Assembly: GCF_014196055.1 (NCBI RefSeq) | Contig: NZ_JACICY010000014.1 | Coordinates: forward strand, 1-59,801 | Reading direction: 5' to 3' | DNA length: 59,801 nucleotides | From: Novosphingobium hassiacum | GTDB taxonomy: Bacteria; Pseudomonadota; Alphaproteobacteria; Sphingomonadales; Sphingomonadaceae | In this document: piece by piece, positions 36,901-44,785 of the stretch | How the letters are laid out: every line of letters starts with the position of its first letter | Numbering within the stretch: position 1 is the first letter of the stretch | Made by a program: the position numbers and the translations under genes | The notes under the pieces: model-generated | Seen by the model: the letters and a program-made list of their open reading frames with translations, nothing else | Told to the model about the DNA's origin: nothing | The model's database searches: none

Positions 36901-37052
36901 TCGGTTGCGATGACTTGCGCGCCTGTGGCCTCGATGCCGCGCGTGGGAGTGGCGAAAGCGGGGGTTGCCAGCGAGCCGGCAAGGGCAAGCACCGCGCCGC
37001 CCGCGAGAAGGCTGCGGCGACGAACCGAATGAGAAGAAGCTGTCTGGTTCAT
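33951..37052 (-). CDS. hfaD: HfaD-like giant beta-strand-repeat surface protein
   Basis: 1033 residues, starting MNQTASSHSVRRRSLLAGGA with a signal peptide that carries a twin-arginine-like RRRSLL and ends ATPAFA near residue 34. The rest is about twelve degenerate repeats with the core (S)x(L/I)xVxxNSxxAxAxGNxAxNSLxL, e.g. VTGNSVTAAAYGNSATNSVT. These alternate with Q-N-rich strands such as SVQTNSGAVTAQV that recall curlin repeats. It should form an extracellular beta-solenoid or amyloid-like fibre. It is third in the operon after hfaA and hfaB, as hfaD is in Caulobacter, where HfaABD anchors the holdfast adhesin to the cell. It is far larger than I would expect for HfaD, so it may be the adhesin itself. 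An open frame upstream of the ATG at 37052 overlaps hfaB and is not used. Confidence 0.75.
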   Translation of the reverse strand: MNQTASSHSVRRRSLLAGGAVLALAGSLATPAFATPTRGIEATGAQVIATDQSKDGSPVSASAANPRIEATGLVDGSSIALAGNTVSAAARANSASAALTPDSRDLAAATGGTWLASGTDGTDAQASALIATRQSTDAAQVSAATTNSRIRARLGDLVDSSATVSSNAQEAVALANDAADTLFLTGVTVGTGAGIVSDQSVGGDASVAARFSGQAGLKVADASGSDLAVGQNLQRAVAYGNSAANALGIDAVQLDAAASYGTPSLVEANASDPEVNAAYAVLANQRLASGVAARANGGFTVTVNDGAVASNVTNDGNSLAAAGYGNQSSNRLDLSADTVANDARGGGAVANITSVQSASAVPVKADSRGGARIAIAGDAVETSLGARDNAVLAVATANRADGNLLSVTANGIDAGTGTGSGGEGEGGIVLVPPVYIGTALVGGDGEMSVTAPFSVQNDQNNQARVAASAKDAATLIAVDAAIIRSNATISGNSAGAQASGNEATNGLSFEANRLATAADLNSLQQGTGGVSAAVGSARNRAGATLYGGGDVVDSSLTVSDNGIEANATGNTVTNSMAIIANNLTNASGHENARAGLIDSGVGASADYALANSQEIMGSYLHPAGVEASAFGAFGAVAGEGAVRSALNVTGNSQTASALGNGAVNSRTIAATTLGEGNDPAPGSALSSAQMASASVNAVSDMQLGVTSAAVDSGLLLSANSNVARAGMNDATNSLAVDALRTGTLSGEPASVLADAGFSRQVMGDHVLASNQIADGSVNAMAVTTGRPVDPAMSLVRSGFEASDNATLASAVANNAGNSLALTSALQGGASAGLLNQQLNYAAVGAQATSTYGIGVHASSDATSLVDNNATSAIAHGNIATNSVAVSGVAESDCTPDLASITTGALNAAMAPALLSNAQMNTGGVSAHAVSPTVSLSYGGVSDSRLGVTGNSVTAAAYGNSATNSVTLASLGTLPVSGISSVQTNSGAVTAQVTNAAYTVTSSSLSAGRIGISGNSVSASAIGNTATSKVTVSR

Positions 37053-37138
37053 GGAATAATCCTTGTCTGAATTGTAAGGGAAACCGGGCATTTGCGTGTC
37101 GGGTGGGCGCCTCCTTTCATGCGAGGGAGAAGGGGCTG

Positions 37139-38503
37139 TCAGCCGATGCGCAGGCGTGCGAGCCGCTGCAGACCAGCGGAGCCGCGCTGGACGGCGGGAT
37201 CGGTGGGATCGGTGGGATCGGGGCGCCAGAGCTGGTGGATCGAAGCGGCGGCGACGCCCTGTTTGGCGAGGGCCGCCATCAGCGCCGCGATCCGGCGATC
37301 GGTGAGCATCGCGCGCGCCTTGGGGTCGAGGGCTTCGGTGTCGTGAGCGAGCAGCGTCACGAAGACGCCGCCGCGCCTGGCGCCCGTCACAATCCGGTCG
37401 ATCGCGGCCTCCGCGCCGCCCTGAAGGCCGTCCATGCCGGTTTCGAAAAGGATCGAAACGTCGACCGCACCGCTGTCTGCACTGGCGCTGGCAGGTCCGT
37501 TGAGCGCCAGACCATTGGCAGCGAGGCGCTGCCGCAGGCTCGGTGCCACGCTGACGAGGGAAGCATCCGGAGCGGGCGGCACGCTTGCCGCCCAGCTCGC
37601 CTGGCTCATGCACGGATCGGGATCGACGCGTGCAACCGCGCCGATGAGGCGCATGGTGGCTTCCTCGAGCGCCGTGCGAATACCGAGCTGAAGCGGCTCC
37701 TGTCCCTTGGCGCCGATATTGATGTCGAAGAGGTTGGAACCGAAGAAGCGGAACACGCCGAATCCGGTTTCGTAGCCGGTGAACTGCTTGGTGAGGCTGA
37801 CCGTGCGCACCACCAGCAGCGAGCGCGTATCGACGATGCGCAGGTCGAGCGCGACGCTCTGGGTATAGGTCCGCGCCTTGGGGCCGACCGAGGTCACGCC
37901 GGTTTCGACACCGCCTGAGCGGATATCGTAATTGAGTTCGGTGATGCCGCCGACAATGTAATAATCGGACGCTGCGATGCTCCCCCCGAAATAGGGCAGC
38001 CAGGGCACGATCTGTCGGCCTGCGGGGCTGGCGAGATCATGGACCTTGCCGTCACCCAGTTGCCGGCGGTCGGCATAGGCAAGTTCACGTTCGGCGATGA
38101 CCGGATCGAATCGCTCGGCGATCCGTACCGACCCACGCAACTTGCCGAGCGCCGAGGCGACCATCAGTGCACCGCCCTGGGTGATGGCATTGCCTTCGTT
38201 GACCGAATATTTTCCGGTGTAGTCGCGCACGTCGCCGACCGCGATCACCAGCGGCCTGGCGCCGCGCGACGCCAGCCAGCCCGCATAGCAGGCCAGCGCC
38301 CCATCCATCGGCGTGCGGTTGTCGCGCACCGGCGGTCCGACGATGATCGGCTCCTCGCCGATCCCGATCCGCTGCTGGGTCATGCTGGCGCAGCCCGGCA
38401 GCGCGAGGGCGAGGAGCGGCAAGCCAACCGCCCGCAACCCCAGCCCCCGCAGACCCATCCTCTTCCCGGCCATTTCCCGACGGCCCGCCGCCTGCGCGCC
38501 CAT
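37139..38503 (-). CDS. hfaB: Holdfast anchor protein HfaB, CsgG-family outer-membrane secretion lipoprotein
   Basis: 454 residues. The signal ends in the lipobox LALPGC (Cys38), giving an outer-membrane lipoprotein. The CsgG-like domain fills residues ~60-300 (LVIAVGDVRDYTGKYS, ITQGGALMVASALGKLRG, YYIVGGITELNYDIRSGG, ALDLRIVDTRSLLVVR). CsgG forms the outer-membrane pore for curli subunits, and HfaB is its holdfast counterpart. A C-terminal extension (about 345-430, VSILFETGMDGLQGGAE...LLAHDTEALDPKA) looks like a degenerate OmpA-type domain that could touch the cell wall. The start ATG shares one base with the hfaA stop (TGATG). Its tail contains a 9-bp tandem repeat. Confidence 0.83.
   Translation of the reverse strand: MGAQAAGRREMAGKRMGLRGLGLRAVGLPLLALALPGCASMTQQRIGIGEEPIIVGPPVRDNRTPMDGALACYAGWLASRGARPLVIAVGDVRDYTGKYSVNEGNAITQGGALMVASALGKLRGSVRIAERFDPVIAERELAYADRRQLGDGKVHDLASPAGRQIVPWLPYFGGSIAASDYYIVGGITELNYDIRSGGVETGVTSVGPKARTYTQSVALDLRIVDTRSLLVVRTVSLTKQFTGYETGFGVFRFFGSNLFDINIGAKGQEPLQLGIRTALEEATMRLIGAVARVDPDPCMSQASWAASVPPAPDASLVSVAPSLRQRLAANGLALNGPASASADSGAVDVSILFETGMDGLQGGAEAAIDRIVTGARRGGVFVTLLAHDTEALDPKARAMLTDRRIAALMAALAKQGVAAASIHQLWRPDPTDPTDPAVQRGSAGLQRLARLRIG
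37196..37222. repeat. 9-bp in-frame tandem repeat in hfaB
   Basis: GGGATCGGT occurs three times in a row (last copy ends in G), encoding DPTDPTD near the HfaB C-terminus. Copy-number change would keep the frame. Confidence 0.85.
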
Positions 38504-39039
38504 CAGTTGAGCGCTCCGAACGTGCAGCCGGTCGAACCGGCCACGCTGACGCTTTGCGCGCCGCTGTTGGTCTGGGTGGAATTAAGCGCCTGCCAGGCGG
38601 CGCCGTCGACCGCAACCGAGGTGCCGCCCGAGATCGAGGCCGAAACGACGCCGCTGTTGCTCTGGCCATTGCTGCCGCTGCCACCGTCCACGATGCTGTC
38701 ACTGGCATTGCCTTGTGCGTCGGCAACCGAGCCTGTGGTGGTGGGTGAATGGGCAAGCGCGGTCTGCGTCCCCGCATTGCCGGTCGCGGTCGCGGTAACG
38801 CCGCAATTGTACTGGCGCTCGATCGTCGTCGTATAGGTCGGGTTCGCATAGCCGCCCGCACGGCGCTTCTCGATGAGGTCGAGGATCGCGGCCTGATTGG
38901 CGCGGTCGGCCGAAGTACGAAATTGCCAGGCGGCACTTTCACCGTAATTGTTGGCGAGCGCCGGTGAGGCGAGTGCAAGCGCGCAAAGGACTGCAACAGC
39001 AGTCCTGCCACCTGTTGCCGGATAGGACATGAGCATCAT
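38503..39039 (-). CDS. hfaA: Holdfast anchoring protein HfaA
   Basis: About 178 residues. A signal peptide ends ALASPALA, followed by NNYGESAAWQFRTSADRANQ and DLIEKRRAGGYANPTYTTTI, the conserved N-terminus of HfaA. The C-terminal part has curlin-like strands NSGVVSASISGG and TNSGAQSVSVAG, the same flavour as in the downstream adhesin, and two cysteines. HfaA is an outer-membrane-associated anchor subunit secreted with HfaB's help. Starts at 39054 (GTG), 39039 (ATG) or 39030 (ATG) are possible; I used 39039. It is the first gene of hfaABD; the 500 bp upstream carry the 19-nt element shared with trb. Confidence 0.78.
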   Translation of the reverse strand: MMLMSYPATGGRTAVAVLCALALASPALANNYGESAAWQFRTSADRANQAAILDLIEKRRAGGYANPTYTTTIERQYNCGVTATATGNAGTQTALAHSPTTTGSVADAQGNASDSIVDGGSGSNGQSNSGVVSASISGGTSVAVDGAAWQALNSTQTNSGAQSVSVAGSTGCTFGALN

Positions 39040-39546
39040 CCCCCAAGGGACCACGGCGCCATGCCGCGGCTTACGGGGCCATCAAGAAAGCCATGAAATC
39101 ATGCAGGGCAACAACGCATTGCAGGCGTAAAGGGCCGGCGTGGAAAGACAGGCAATGGCGTAGGACGATGCACGGGGACGCTCGGCATTCATGGCGCTCG
39201 TCGCACAAGTGCCCGGGCCTGGCATTCTCCGATTCGCGCCTGATCCGGCCGCAACTCCTTCGGCAAAGGGCGGCTGACTGGTGCTGTGAAAGGTCGATCG
39301 TCTTGTCGCGTTGCCAAGCCCGCGATGGGCTGGCTCGTCAAGGCCAAGCACCAGGCCTGTGACGCCAGTGCTCTTGGAAAAGGTTGCCTCACGGCGCGCG
39401 TCGGAATGCACGTTCGCCAGGCGCTGCGCATCATCGGGCCCTCGGCACGATTTCCCGGGCCGGGTTCGGGGGTTGCGACGACCGGCAATGTCGATCCGTG
39501 TCGTGCGTCTCACCGGATCTTCACCAATGGACCCCACCGTCGGGAA
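39040..39546. other. Control region upstream of the hfa operon, no gene
   Basis: No supported gene lies between hfaA and the peptidase pseudogene. Long open frames here on the minus strand look like non-coding GC-rich frames. The only feature I can point to is the shared 19-nt element at 39145-39163. Confidence 0.5.
39145..39163 (-). promoter_or_regulatory. 19-nt element shared with the trb operon, copy 1
   Basis: CTACGCCATTGCCTGTCTT (minus strand), followed after 4 nt by CGCCG, lies 106 nt upstream of the hfaA start. An identical 19-mer with the same CGCCG spacing lies 112 nt upstream of trbB. It may contain a TTGCCT -35 box or a regulator site. Confidence 0.6.
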
Positions 39547-40161
39547 ATGACCCGCCTGATTCGCTGCCGCGCCGCCGTTTCCGAGATGGCAAAGCTGTTC
39601 GATGCCCGCCCCGATCCAGGCCTGTCCTGGCGCCCGACCATTTGGCCGGGCGAGAAAGCGATCGTCGTGATCGAAGGAGCGCAGGGACGACAGCTGCGCG
39701 CGCTGTCCTGGGGGCTGCCGCAAGACGCTCTCAGCAAAGCGCGTGGCGACGGCGTGCGGACGACACTTTTCGCGCGGGAAATCGCCGGTGACAACTCCCC
39801 GCTGGGGCTGGGCCTTCTGGAGCGCTGCCTGATCGCGGCAGAGGACTTTGCCTATCCGCAGGGTGAGACCGGACAGCGCACGCGCAGCTGGTTCGGACTT
39901 TGGGACGTGCCGATCTGTGCCTAAGCCGGCCTGTGTTGGCCCGATCCGGCTACTGGCGGCTTTGCCGGCATGCTGACCACAGCCAATGCCCGCGCGGAAC
40001 CCGCGAGCAGGTCGATGCCACTCCTGCTGCCGCCCTCGCAATGGCAGGCCTGGCTGTCGGGCGCAGCCCTCCATACGCTTGAACAGGCTTACGAGAACGA
40101 CGCATTCTATCTGGAAAGAACCTCGGAGGGGTGGACGTCAGGGCATCCCGCTGACGACTGA
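39547..40161 (+). pseudogene. SRAP (YedK/HMCES-like) protein gene with an in-frame stop
   Basis: The first part reads MTRLIRCRAAVSEMAKLF, then RPTIWPGEKAIVV, LSWGLPQ, and RCLIAAEDFAYP...SWFGLWDVPICA, following the SRAP domain order. A TAA at 39922-39924 then interrupts, and the same frame goes on with AGLCWPDPATGGFAGMLTTA and SMPLLLPPSQWQAWLSG, the normal SRAP C-terminus. SRAP proteins crosslink abasic sites in single-stranded DNA through Cys2. Here position 2 is Thr, so the catalytic Cys is absent even before the stop. It is convergent with the trb operon end. A sequencing error at the stop is the main alternative. Confidence 0.65.
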
Positions 40162-40271
40162 TCGGCGAAGAAGCGCGGCGCTCGACGCATCCGAATCTGG
40201 TCGCGCAATGCGCACCGGCGATCCGGGAAGCATGTCGACCAGCCCCGAAGTGCCTGTCGCGACGGCGGGCA

Positions 40272-40499
40272 TCATGCGTCTTGCCCTCGCCGCCGCCGCA
40301 CGAAACCGCGATCCGCAGCGATGAAGCGCTCGACCATCGGCGCGATCAGTCGTTCGGGCGGCACCGGTTCGGCAAGGCCGTTCTCGGCCGCATGGACACG
40401 CGCATAGTCGGCAAGCTGCCGGAACAATCCGCCGGGCAGCTCGACCGTCAGCTTCACGGGCTTTTCCTCGACGATCGGCCCGAGGCGCAGCCGGCTCAT
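40272..40499 (-). CDS. DUF2274 family protein at the end of the trb operon
   Basis: 75 residues, MSRLRLGPIVEEKPVKLTVE, with a short helix-turn region (LFRQLADYARVHAAENG) resembling a ribbon-helix-helix fold. DUF2274 proteins regularly follow trbI in Tn4371-like integrative conjugative elements (established context). The start overlaps the trbI stop by 4 nt (ATGA). The role is unknown, perhaps a small regulator of transfer. Confidence 0.85.
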   Translation of the reverse strand: MSRLRLGPIVEEKPVKLTVELPGGLFRQLADYARVHAAENGLAEPVPPERLIAPMVERFIAADRGFVRRRRGQDA

Positions 40500-41782
40500 G
40501 GCTGCGCCTCCGCCGCCGGCTCGAGCACAAGGTCGCGCGTGATCACCACCCGGATCGCGAAGCCCGACCGGACGGTGAGCGTCGGCGGCACATTGATCTC
40601 GCGCTGGACCACCTGCCGCCCCGTCTGGCTCACCGTGTCCTGCATGCCATAGCGTAGTGCCCGGGTGAGTTCGTCATCGCCTTGCGCTGCGAGCTGTGTG
40701 CCAGCGCCAAGCATGGTCGAGACCATCGCAGCCCTGAGCATATTGCCCCAGTGATAGTTCACCTTGTCCTGCACCCCCGACATGCCCGAGGCATCGGCAC
40801 CGGGCTGGCGTTCGAGCAGGATCGAGCGGCCGCCGGGCAGGATGAGACGATCCCAGGCGAGCAGGACCCGGTTCTGTCCGGCCGAGACTTCGCTGTCATA
40901 TTCGCCGATCAGCCGCGCGCCCTGCGGGATGAGCAGGATACGGCCCGTCGCACTGTCGTAGACATTCTGCGTCACCTGCGCGGTGATCTGTCCCGGCAGG
41001 TCCGAACGGATGCCGGTGATGAGCGCGGCGGGAATGACGCTGCCGGCCTGCACCAAGTAAGCAGACACAGGCGCCATGATCCGCTCATTGCTGGCCGCCA
41101 CACGGTTCCCGCCATTCTGGAGGAAGGCTTTTTTCGCGGACTGGCCGGCCGGCTGCCCGGCAGGCGCCGCGCCCGCCGCATCGCTCGCCGTAACCGCCCG
41201 GCCTGCCTTTGCGCTTTGGATGCCACTTACAGGGGAAGCCGATCGCGCGCCTTCGGCGCCAAGGAACAATTTGCTGGCTCTCGCCGATTCCCGCTCCTGC
41301 ATTGCGCGTTGGCGAGCCTGCTCGGCGGCGGCCAGACGGGAATCGGGTTGCACGGTCGAAGGCCCGATCGGCAGCACCGGCACGCTCTGACCATTTTGCT
41401 GTGCGGACAGAATCGGCCGGCCGAGATCGCCGGGCATCGGTGCCCCAAGCTTTGGCACTTTGTCATAGCTTGCCGGCGCGGCGGTCACGACAGCGGCCTT
41501 GTTGCGGCTGTCGGTGTCGACGAGGTTGACGGCCGGCCCATGATGGACGGGCCGGAGTGCATAGAGCAGCGACCCGCCGATGCCGATTGCGGCGACCATG
41601 CCGATCGTGGCGAGGGCCTTGCGCGACAGGCGCGTGACGCGCGGGTGTGGCCCCGCAAGGCGAAAGGCGCCCGGGTTGGCGGCCACGGCCGCGCGGTGTT
41701 CCGGAGCGACGCCGGCAGGCTGGGCCAGGTTCGCCTCCCGCGCGGCCTGCGCCTGCCCCTCGTCCCGTTCCGGCCCGATCAT
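40496..41782 (-). CDS. trbI: Conjugal transfer protein TrbI (VirB10 family)
   Basis: 428 residues. A cytoplasmic Ala-rich N-terminus, one transmembrane helix (TIGMVAAIGIGGSLLYALR), a long Pro/Ala-rich periplasmic linker and a C-terminal VirB10 domain with AGSVIPAALITGIRSDLPGQITAQVTQ and YDSATGRILLIPQGARLIGEY. VirB10 proteins span both membranes and gate the T4SS channel. I used the ATG at 41782, which overlaps the trbG stop as ATGA, over the GTG three codons upstream. It is a full-length, intact copy. Confidence 0.93.
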   Translation of the reverse strand: MIGPERDEGQAQAAREANLAQPAGVAPEHRAAVAANPGAFRLAGPHPRVTRLSRKALATIGMVAAIGIGGSLLYALRPVHHGPAVNLVDTDSRNKAAVVTAAPASYDKVPKLGAPMPGDLGRPILSAQQNGQSVPVLPIGPSTVQPDSRLAAAEQARQRAMQERESARASKLFLGAEGARSASPVSGIQSAKAGRAVTASDAAGAAPAGQPAGQSAKKAFLQNGGNRVAASNERIMAPVSAYLVQAGSVIPAALITGIRSDLPGQITAQVTQNVYDSATGRILLIPQGARLIGEYDSEVSAGQNRVLLAWDRLILPGGRSILLERQPGADASGMSGVQDKVNYHWGNMLRAAMVSTMLGAGTQLAAQGDDELTRALRYGMQDTVSQTGRQVVQREINVPPTLTVRSGFAIRVVITRDLVLEPAAEAQP

Positions 41783-42783
41783 GACGCCCACCGCGACGCA
41801 GCGCCCTGCCGCTCGATGATGACGCGCTGCTCGCCCTTGCGGGTCGCGAGCCGCAACTCGGCCGCATCGAACAGCCGGTCGACGATCACATAGCGACCCG
41901 AAACGCGGTAATTGACGAGTTCGGCCGATCCATCGGCGCCGCGCACGAACAGGGGCGGCATGTCGCCGGTGGCGACACTACCGGGAAATTCGATCATCAC
42001 CTGGCGGCCATCATCGAAGACATGGGCGGGGCGCCAGGCTGCCTTGTCACCGGAAATGCGATAGCGGAAGTTGAGCCGCTCCATATCGATGCCCGCGGTC
42101 GCAGGCGCGCTCCTGTCGCGTTCAGCATGGGCGAGCCGCAAGGCGATGAGCTGGTCGGCGGGATAGATCCAGGAGACCGAGGCCATATAGGTCGTGGCCG
42201 TGGCGCGCAGTTCGAGATGATAGGTGCGCCGGTCGGTATTGATGATGAGGTTGGTGGCGATGTCGGCGCGGGTGGGCTTGACCAGGATATGCACCCGCTT
42301 TGCCGACCCCGCACCGCTCACCGTGTCGCCGATGATCCATCGCACGGTATCACCGGCCGCGACCGGTCCAGGCCCCACCAGTTCCTCGCCTTCCTGAAGC
42401 GCGATGTCGGTGACCTGGCCGGGGGCGGCATAGAGCTGATAAAGCGCGCCATCGGCGTAGGGGTACTGCTGGATCGCGTTGAAATAGCCGCCTTTGCTGG
42501 GTTGCACGCGAGCAGCGGCGTTGGCGGCGGTCACCCGCAGCTGCGGGGCAGGCTTTTCCCCCGGTTCGCGCGCAGGCGCGACGGGCTTCAACTGGCCAGG
42601 AAGCGGGAGCGGCGTCGGCACGCTGACAATTTCCACCACCCGCCGGGGTTCAGGCGCAGGCATTGCCGCGACCATCGGCGGCGGTGGCTTGCGGGACCGT
42701 GCCTCGGCCATTGCGCCGAGCGGTAGCAGCGAGACGGAGAGGAGCAGACAGAGACGCGGGCATGGGAGAGAAAGTGGGGTCAT
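41779..42783 (-). CDS. trbG: Conjugal transfer protein TrbG (VirB9 family)
   Basis: 334 residues with a signal peptide ending LPLGAMA near residue 26. A Pro-rich stretch follows, then the VirB9/CagX domain: ALYQLYAAPGQVTDIALQEG, VRWIIGDTVSG, DRRTYHLELRAT and FRYRISGDKAAWRPAHVFDD. It forms the outer-membrane core ring with TrbI. The stop overlaps trbI and the start overlaps the trbF stop by 4 nt, so the whole set is translationally coupled. Confidence 0.93.
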   Translation of the reverse strand: MTPLSLPCPRLCLLLSVSLLPLGAMAEARSRKPPPPMVAAMPAPEPRRVVEIVSVPTPLPLPGQLKPVAPAREPGEKPAPQLRVTAANAAARVQPSKGGYFNAIQQYPYADGALYQLYAAPGQVTDIALQEGEELVGPGPVAAGDTVRWIIGDTVSGAGSAKRVHILVKPTRADIATNLIINTDRRTYHLELRATATTYMASVSWIYPADQLIALRLAHAERDRSAPATAGIDMERLNFRYRISGDKAAWRPAHVFDDGRQVMIEFPGSVATGDMPPLFVRGADGSAELVNYRVSGRYVIVDRLFDAAELRLATRKGEQRVIIERQGAASRWAS

Positions 42784-43463
42784 GGGTTGAGTTCCTTCGA
42801 CCAGTTGAGATTGGCGACGAAGAGCCCGAGCGGGTTCCTGGCGAGAGCATCGGGGGTGCGCGGGGTCTGGACGATGACCGTCATGATCGCCGACCAGCGG
42901 GCAGTCTCGGCGAGCGCGCCATCGACATAACGGCGCTCGGTCCAGGCAATGCGGAAGCTGTCGTTGGAGGCGCGGATGACACTCGACACCTCGACCGAGA
43001 CCTGGACCTTGCCGATCTGCGCGAACGGGTCGTTGGCGCGGGCATAGTCATTGAGGAACAGGGAGCCCTTGGCAGCGGCGAAGTCGTAGGCGCGCAGCCA
43101 GTCCTGCCGGAGCACGATCGGATCGGCGGGGATGGAGCGCACATTTTCGATGAAACGGGCGAGATGGAACGCGATCTGCGGATCACTCGGCCGATAGTCG
43201 GCAGTGGCGGGCGCCACGGCCTGCGCTTCGCCGAGCTTGTCGACCTCGACCACCCAGGGGATGATGGTCCCGCGCGCCGACTGCCAGACGAGACCGCCCG
43301 CCAGCCCGCCGGACAGGGCCAGGCAGCCGAAAAAGGCCAGGCGCCAGTTGCGGGCCTGCACGCGCGCCGAGCCGATGCGGTCGTCCCAGACCTGCGCCGC
43401 GCGTTGATAGGGGGTGACGGGTTCGGGCGATTGCCCGTAGCGGATGGAAGGTCGCTTGAACAT
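42780..43463 (-). CDS. trbF: Conjugal transfer protein TrbF (VirB8 family)
   Basis: 227 residues, starting MFKRPSIRYGQSPEPVTPYQ, with one transmembrane helix near residues 43-63 and a periplasmic VirB8 domain (IPWVVEVDKLGEAQAV, FHLARFIENVRSIPADPIVL, VRRxx-like WTERRYVDG). VirB8 proteins are assembly factors of the inner-membrane complex. It follows trbL by 5 nt. Confidence 0.93.
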   Translation of the reverse strand: MFKRPSIRYGQSPEPVTPYQRAAQVWDDRIGSARVQARNWRLAFFGCLALSGGLAGGLVWQSARGTIIPWVVEVDKLGEAQAVAPATADYRPSDPQIAFHLARFIENVRSIPADPIVLRQDWLRAYDFAAAKGSLFLNDYARANDPFAQIGKVQVSVEVSSVIRASNDSFRIAWTERRYVDGALAETARWSAIMTVIVQTPRTPDALARNPLGLFVANLNWSKELNP

Positions 43464-43468
43464 GCGTG

Positions 43469-44785
43469 TCAGTCCTTTTGCGTGAGGTCGGGACTGACGC
43501 CGCCGCCATGGCTGTCGCCGCCCTTCAGGGTATGGGCGGCCATTGTGGCGCCCTGGGTGATCGCCTGCCGGCGCTTCATCGTTGTCGCCCAGGCGGGCGG
43601 CGCGGCGGGTGCCGATGCGCTGGAAGGCGATGCGGCAGAGGAGGACTGCGCGCCCGCACCGGCGGCGCTGTCCATCGCCCCGTTGCGGCCATCGGCATAG
43701 CTCTGCTTCAGGGCCTGTGCGGCGCGGCGGAGCGGCGAGACGGCTGCGTCTTGCGTACCCTTGCCGACATGGGCGAGTCCTGCGCCGACGGCGGCCACAC
43801 CGGACCGTCCCGCGGCCCCGGCGCTATAGGCGCCCGATGCAGCGCCCGCCGTGCGGGCCATGCCGGTGGCGGCGTTTCCGGCCATGCCCATGGCGGCGCT
43901 GCCGGCGAGCCGCGCGCCGGCCACACCGCCGCCGAGCGTCGCGCCGGCGGCAAGCGCAGTCCCGGCAGCCGCGCCGGCGCCAAGCTGGGGACCGCCGGTG
44001 ACGATGCCATTGGCGATGCCGGGACCGAAGATGCCGAGGCCAAGCAGCGTGAGAGCGGCGAGTGCGATCGCCATAACCTGTTCGACGGTGGGATCAGGTG
44101 CCTGCCCGGACGTGAACTGGCTGAACAAGGTGGTGCCGATGCCGGTAATGACGGCGAGGACGAGAAGCTTGATCCCCGAGGAGATGATATGGCCGAGCAC
44201 CTTCTCGGCCATGAAGGCGGTTCGGCCGAAGAAGGCGAAGGGCAGGAGGACGAAGCCGGCGAGCGTCACCAGCTTGAACTCGACGATGGTAATGAAGACC
44301 TGGATGGCGAGGACGAAGAAGGCGAGCACCACGATTGCCCACGCGAGCAGCAGCACGAGGATCTGCACGAAATTGGTGAAGAGGCCGACCGGCCCGAGGA
44401 GATCGGCGGTGGCATCGAGCAGCGGCTTGCCTGCGGTGAGGCCAGTTGCGGCGACGGCGCCAGGTTTCATGAAATCGCCCAGCGCCATGCCGCCGCCCGA
44501 AGCCTTGAGCCCGAGGCCGGCGAAGCTCTCGAACAGGATCGTCGCCAGATTCGAGAAATTGCCGATGATGTAGGCAAAAACGCCGATGTAGAGCGTCTTC
44601 CTGACCAATCGCTGGAGCACGTCCTCGTCCGCGCCCCAGGCCCAGAACAGGGCGGCGATCGTGACGTCGATGACGATGAGGGTCGAGGAGAGGAAGCCTA
44701 TCTCGCCGCCGAGCAGCCCGAAGCCGCTGTCGATATAGCTGGTGAAGACCGACAGGAATGAGTCGATCACGCCGGTGTCGTTCAT
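43469..44785 (-). CDS. trbL: P-type conjugative transfer protein TrbL (VirB6 family)
   Basis: 438 residues. The first ~280 contain six or more hydrophobic segments (IGFLSSTLIVIDVTIAALFW, FVQILVLLLAWAIVVLAFFV, VMAIALAALTLLGLGIFGPG). The C-terminal 150 residues are Ala/Gly/Ser-rich and probably disordered. TrbL/VirB6 forms the inner-membrane channel of the T4SS. I used the ATG at 44785 (MNDTGVIDSFLSVFTSYIDS), overlapping the trbK stop by 4 nt. Confidence 0.93.
   Translation of the reverse strand: MNDTGVIDSFLSVFTSYIDSGFGLLGGEIGFLSSTLIVIDVTIAALFWAWGADEDVLQRLVRKTLYIGVFAYIIGNFSNLATILFESFAGLGLKASGGGMALGDFMKPGAVAATGLTAGKPLLDATADLLGPVGLFTNFVQILVLLLAWAIVVLAFFVLAIQVFITIVEFKLVTLAGFVLLPFAFFGRTAFMAEKVLGHIISSGIKLLVLAVITGIGTTLFSQFTSGQAPDPTVEQVMAIALAALTLLGLGIFGPGIANGIVTGGPQLGAGAAAGTALAAGATLGGGVAGARLAGSAAMGMAGNAATGMARTAGAASGAYSAGAAGRSGVAAVGAGLAHVGKGTQDAAVSPLRRAAQALKQSYADGRNGAMDSAAGAGAQSSSAASPSSASAPAAPPAWATTMKRRQAITQGATMAAHTLKGGDSHGGGVSPDLTQKD

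Noticed and set aside
33951..37052. CRISPR array or DNA satellite
   Set aside because: The repetition is at protein level with degenerate codons and no constant spacing of identical DNA repeats. I saw no CRISPR array elsewhere in the window.
39082..40074. 330-residue minus-strand open frame
   Set aside because: Antisense to the SRAP pseudogene, whose protein motifs are recognisable; the frame itself looks like random GC-rich coding.
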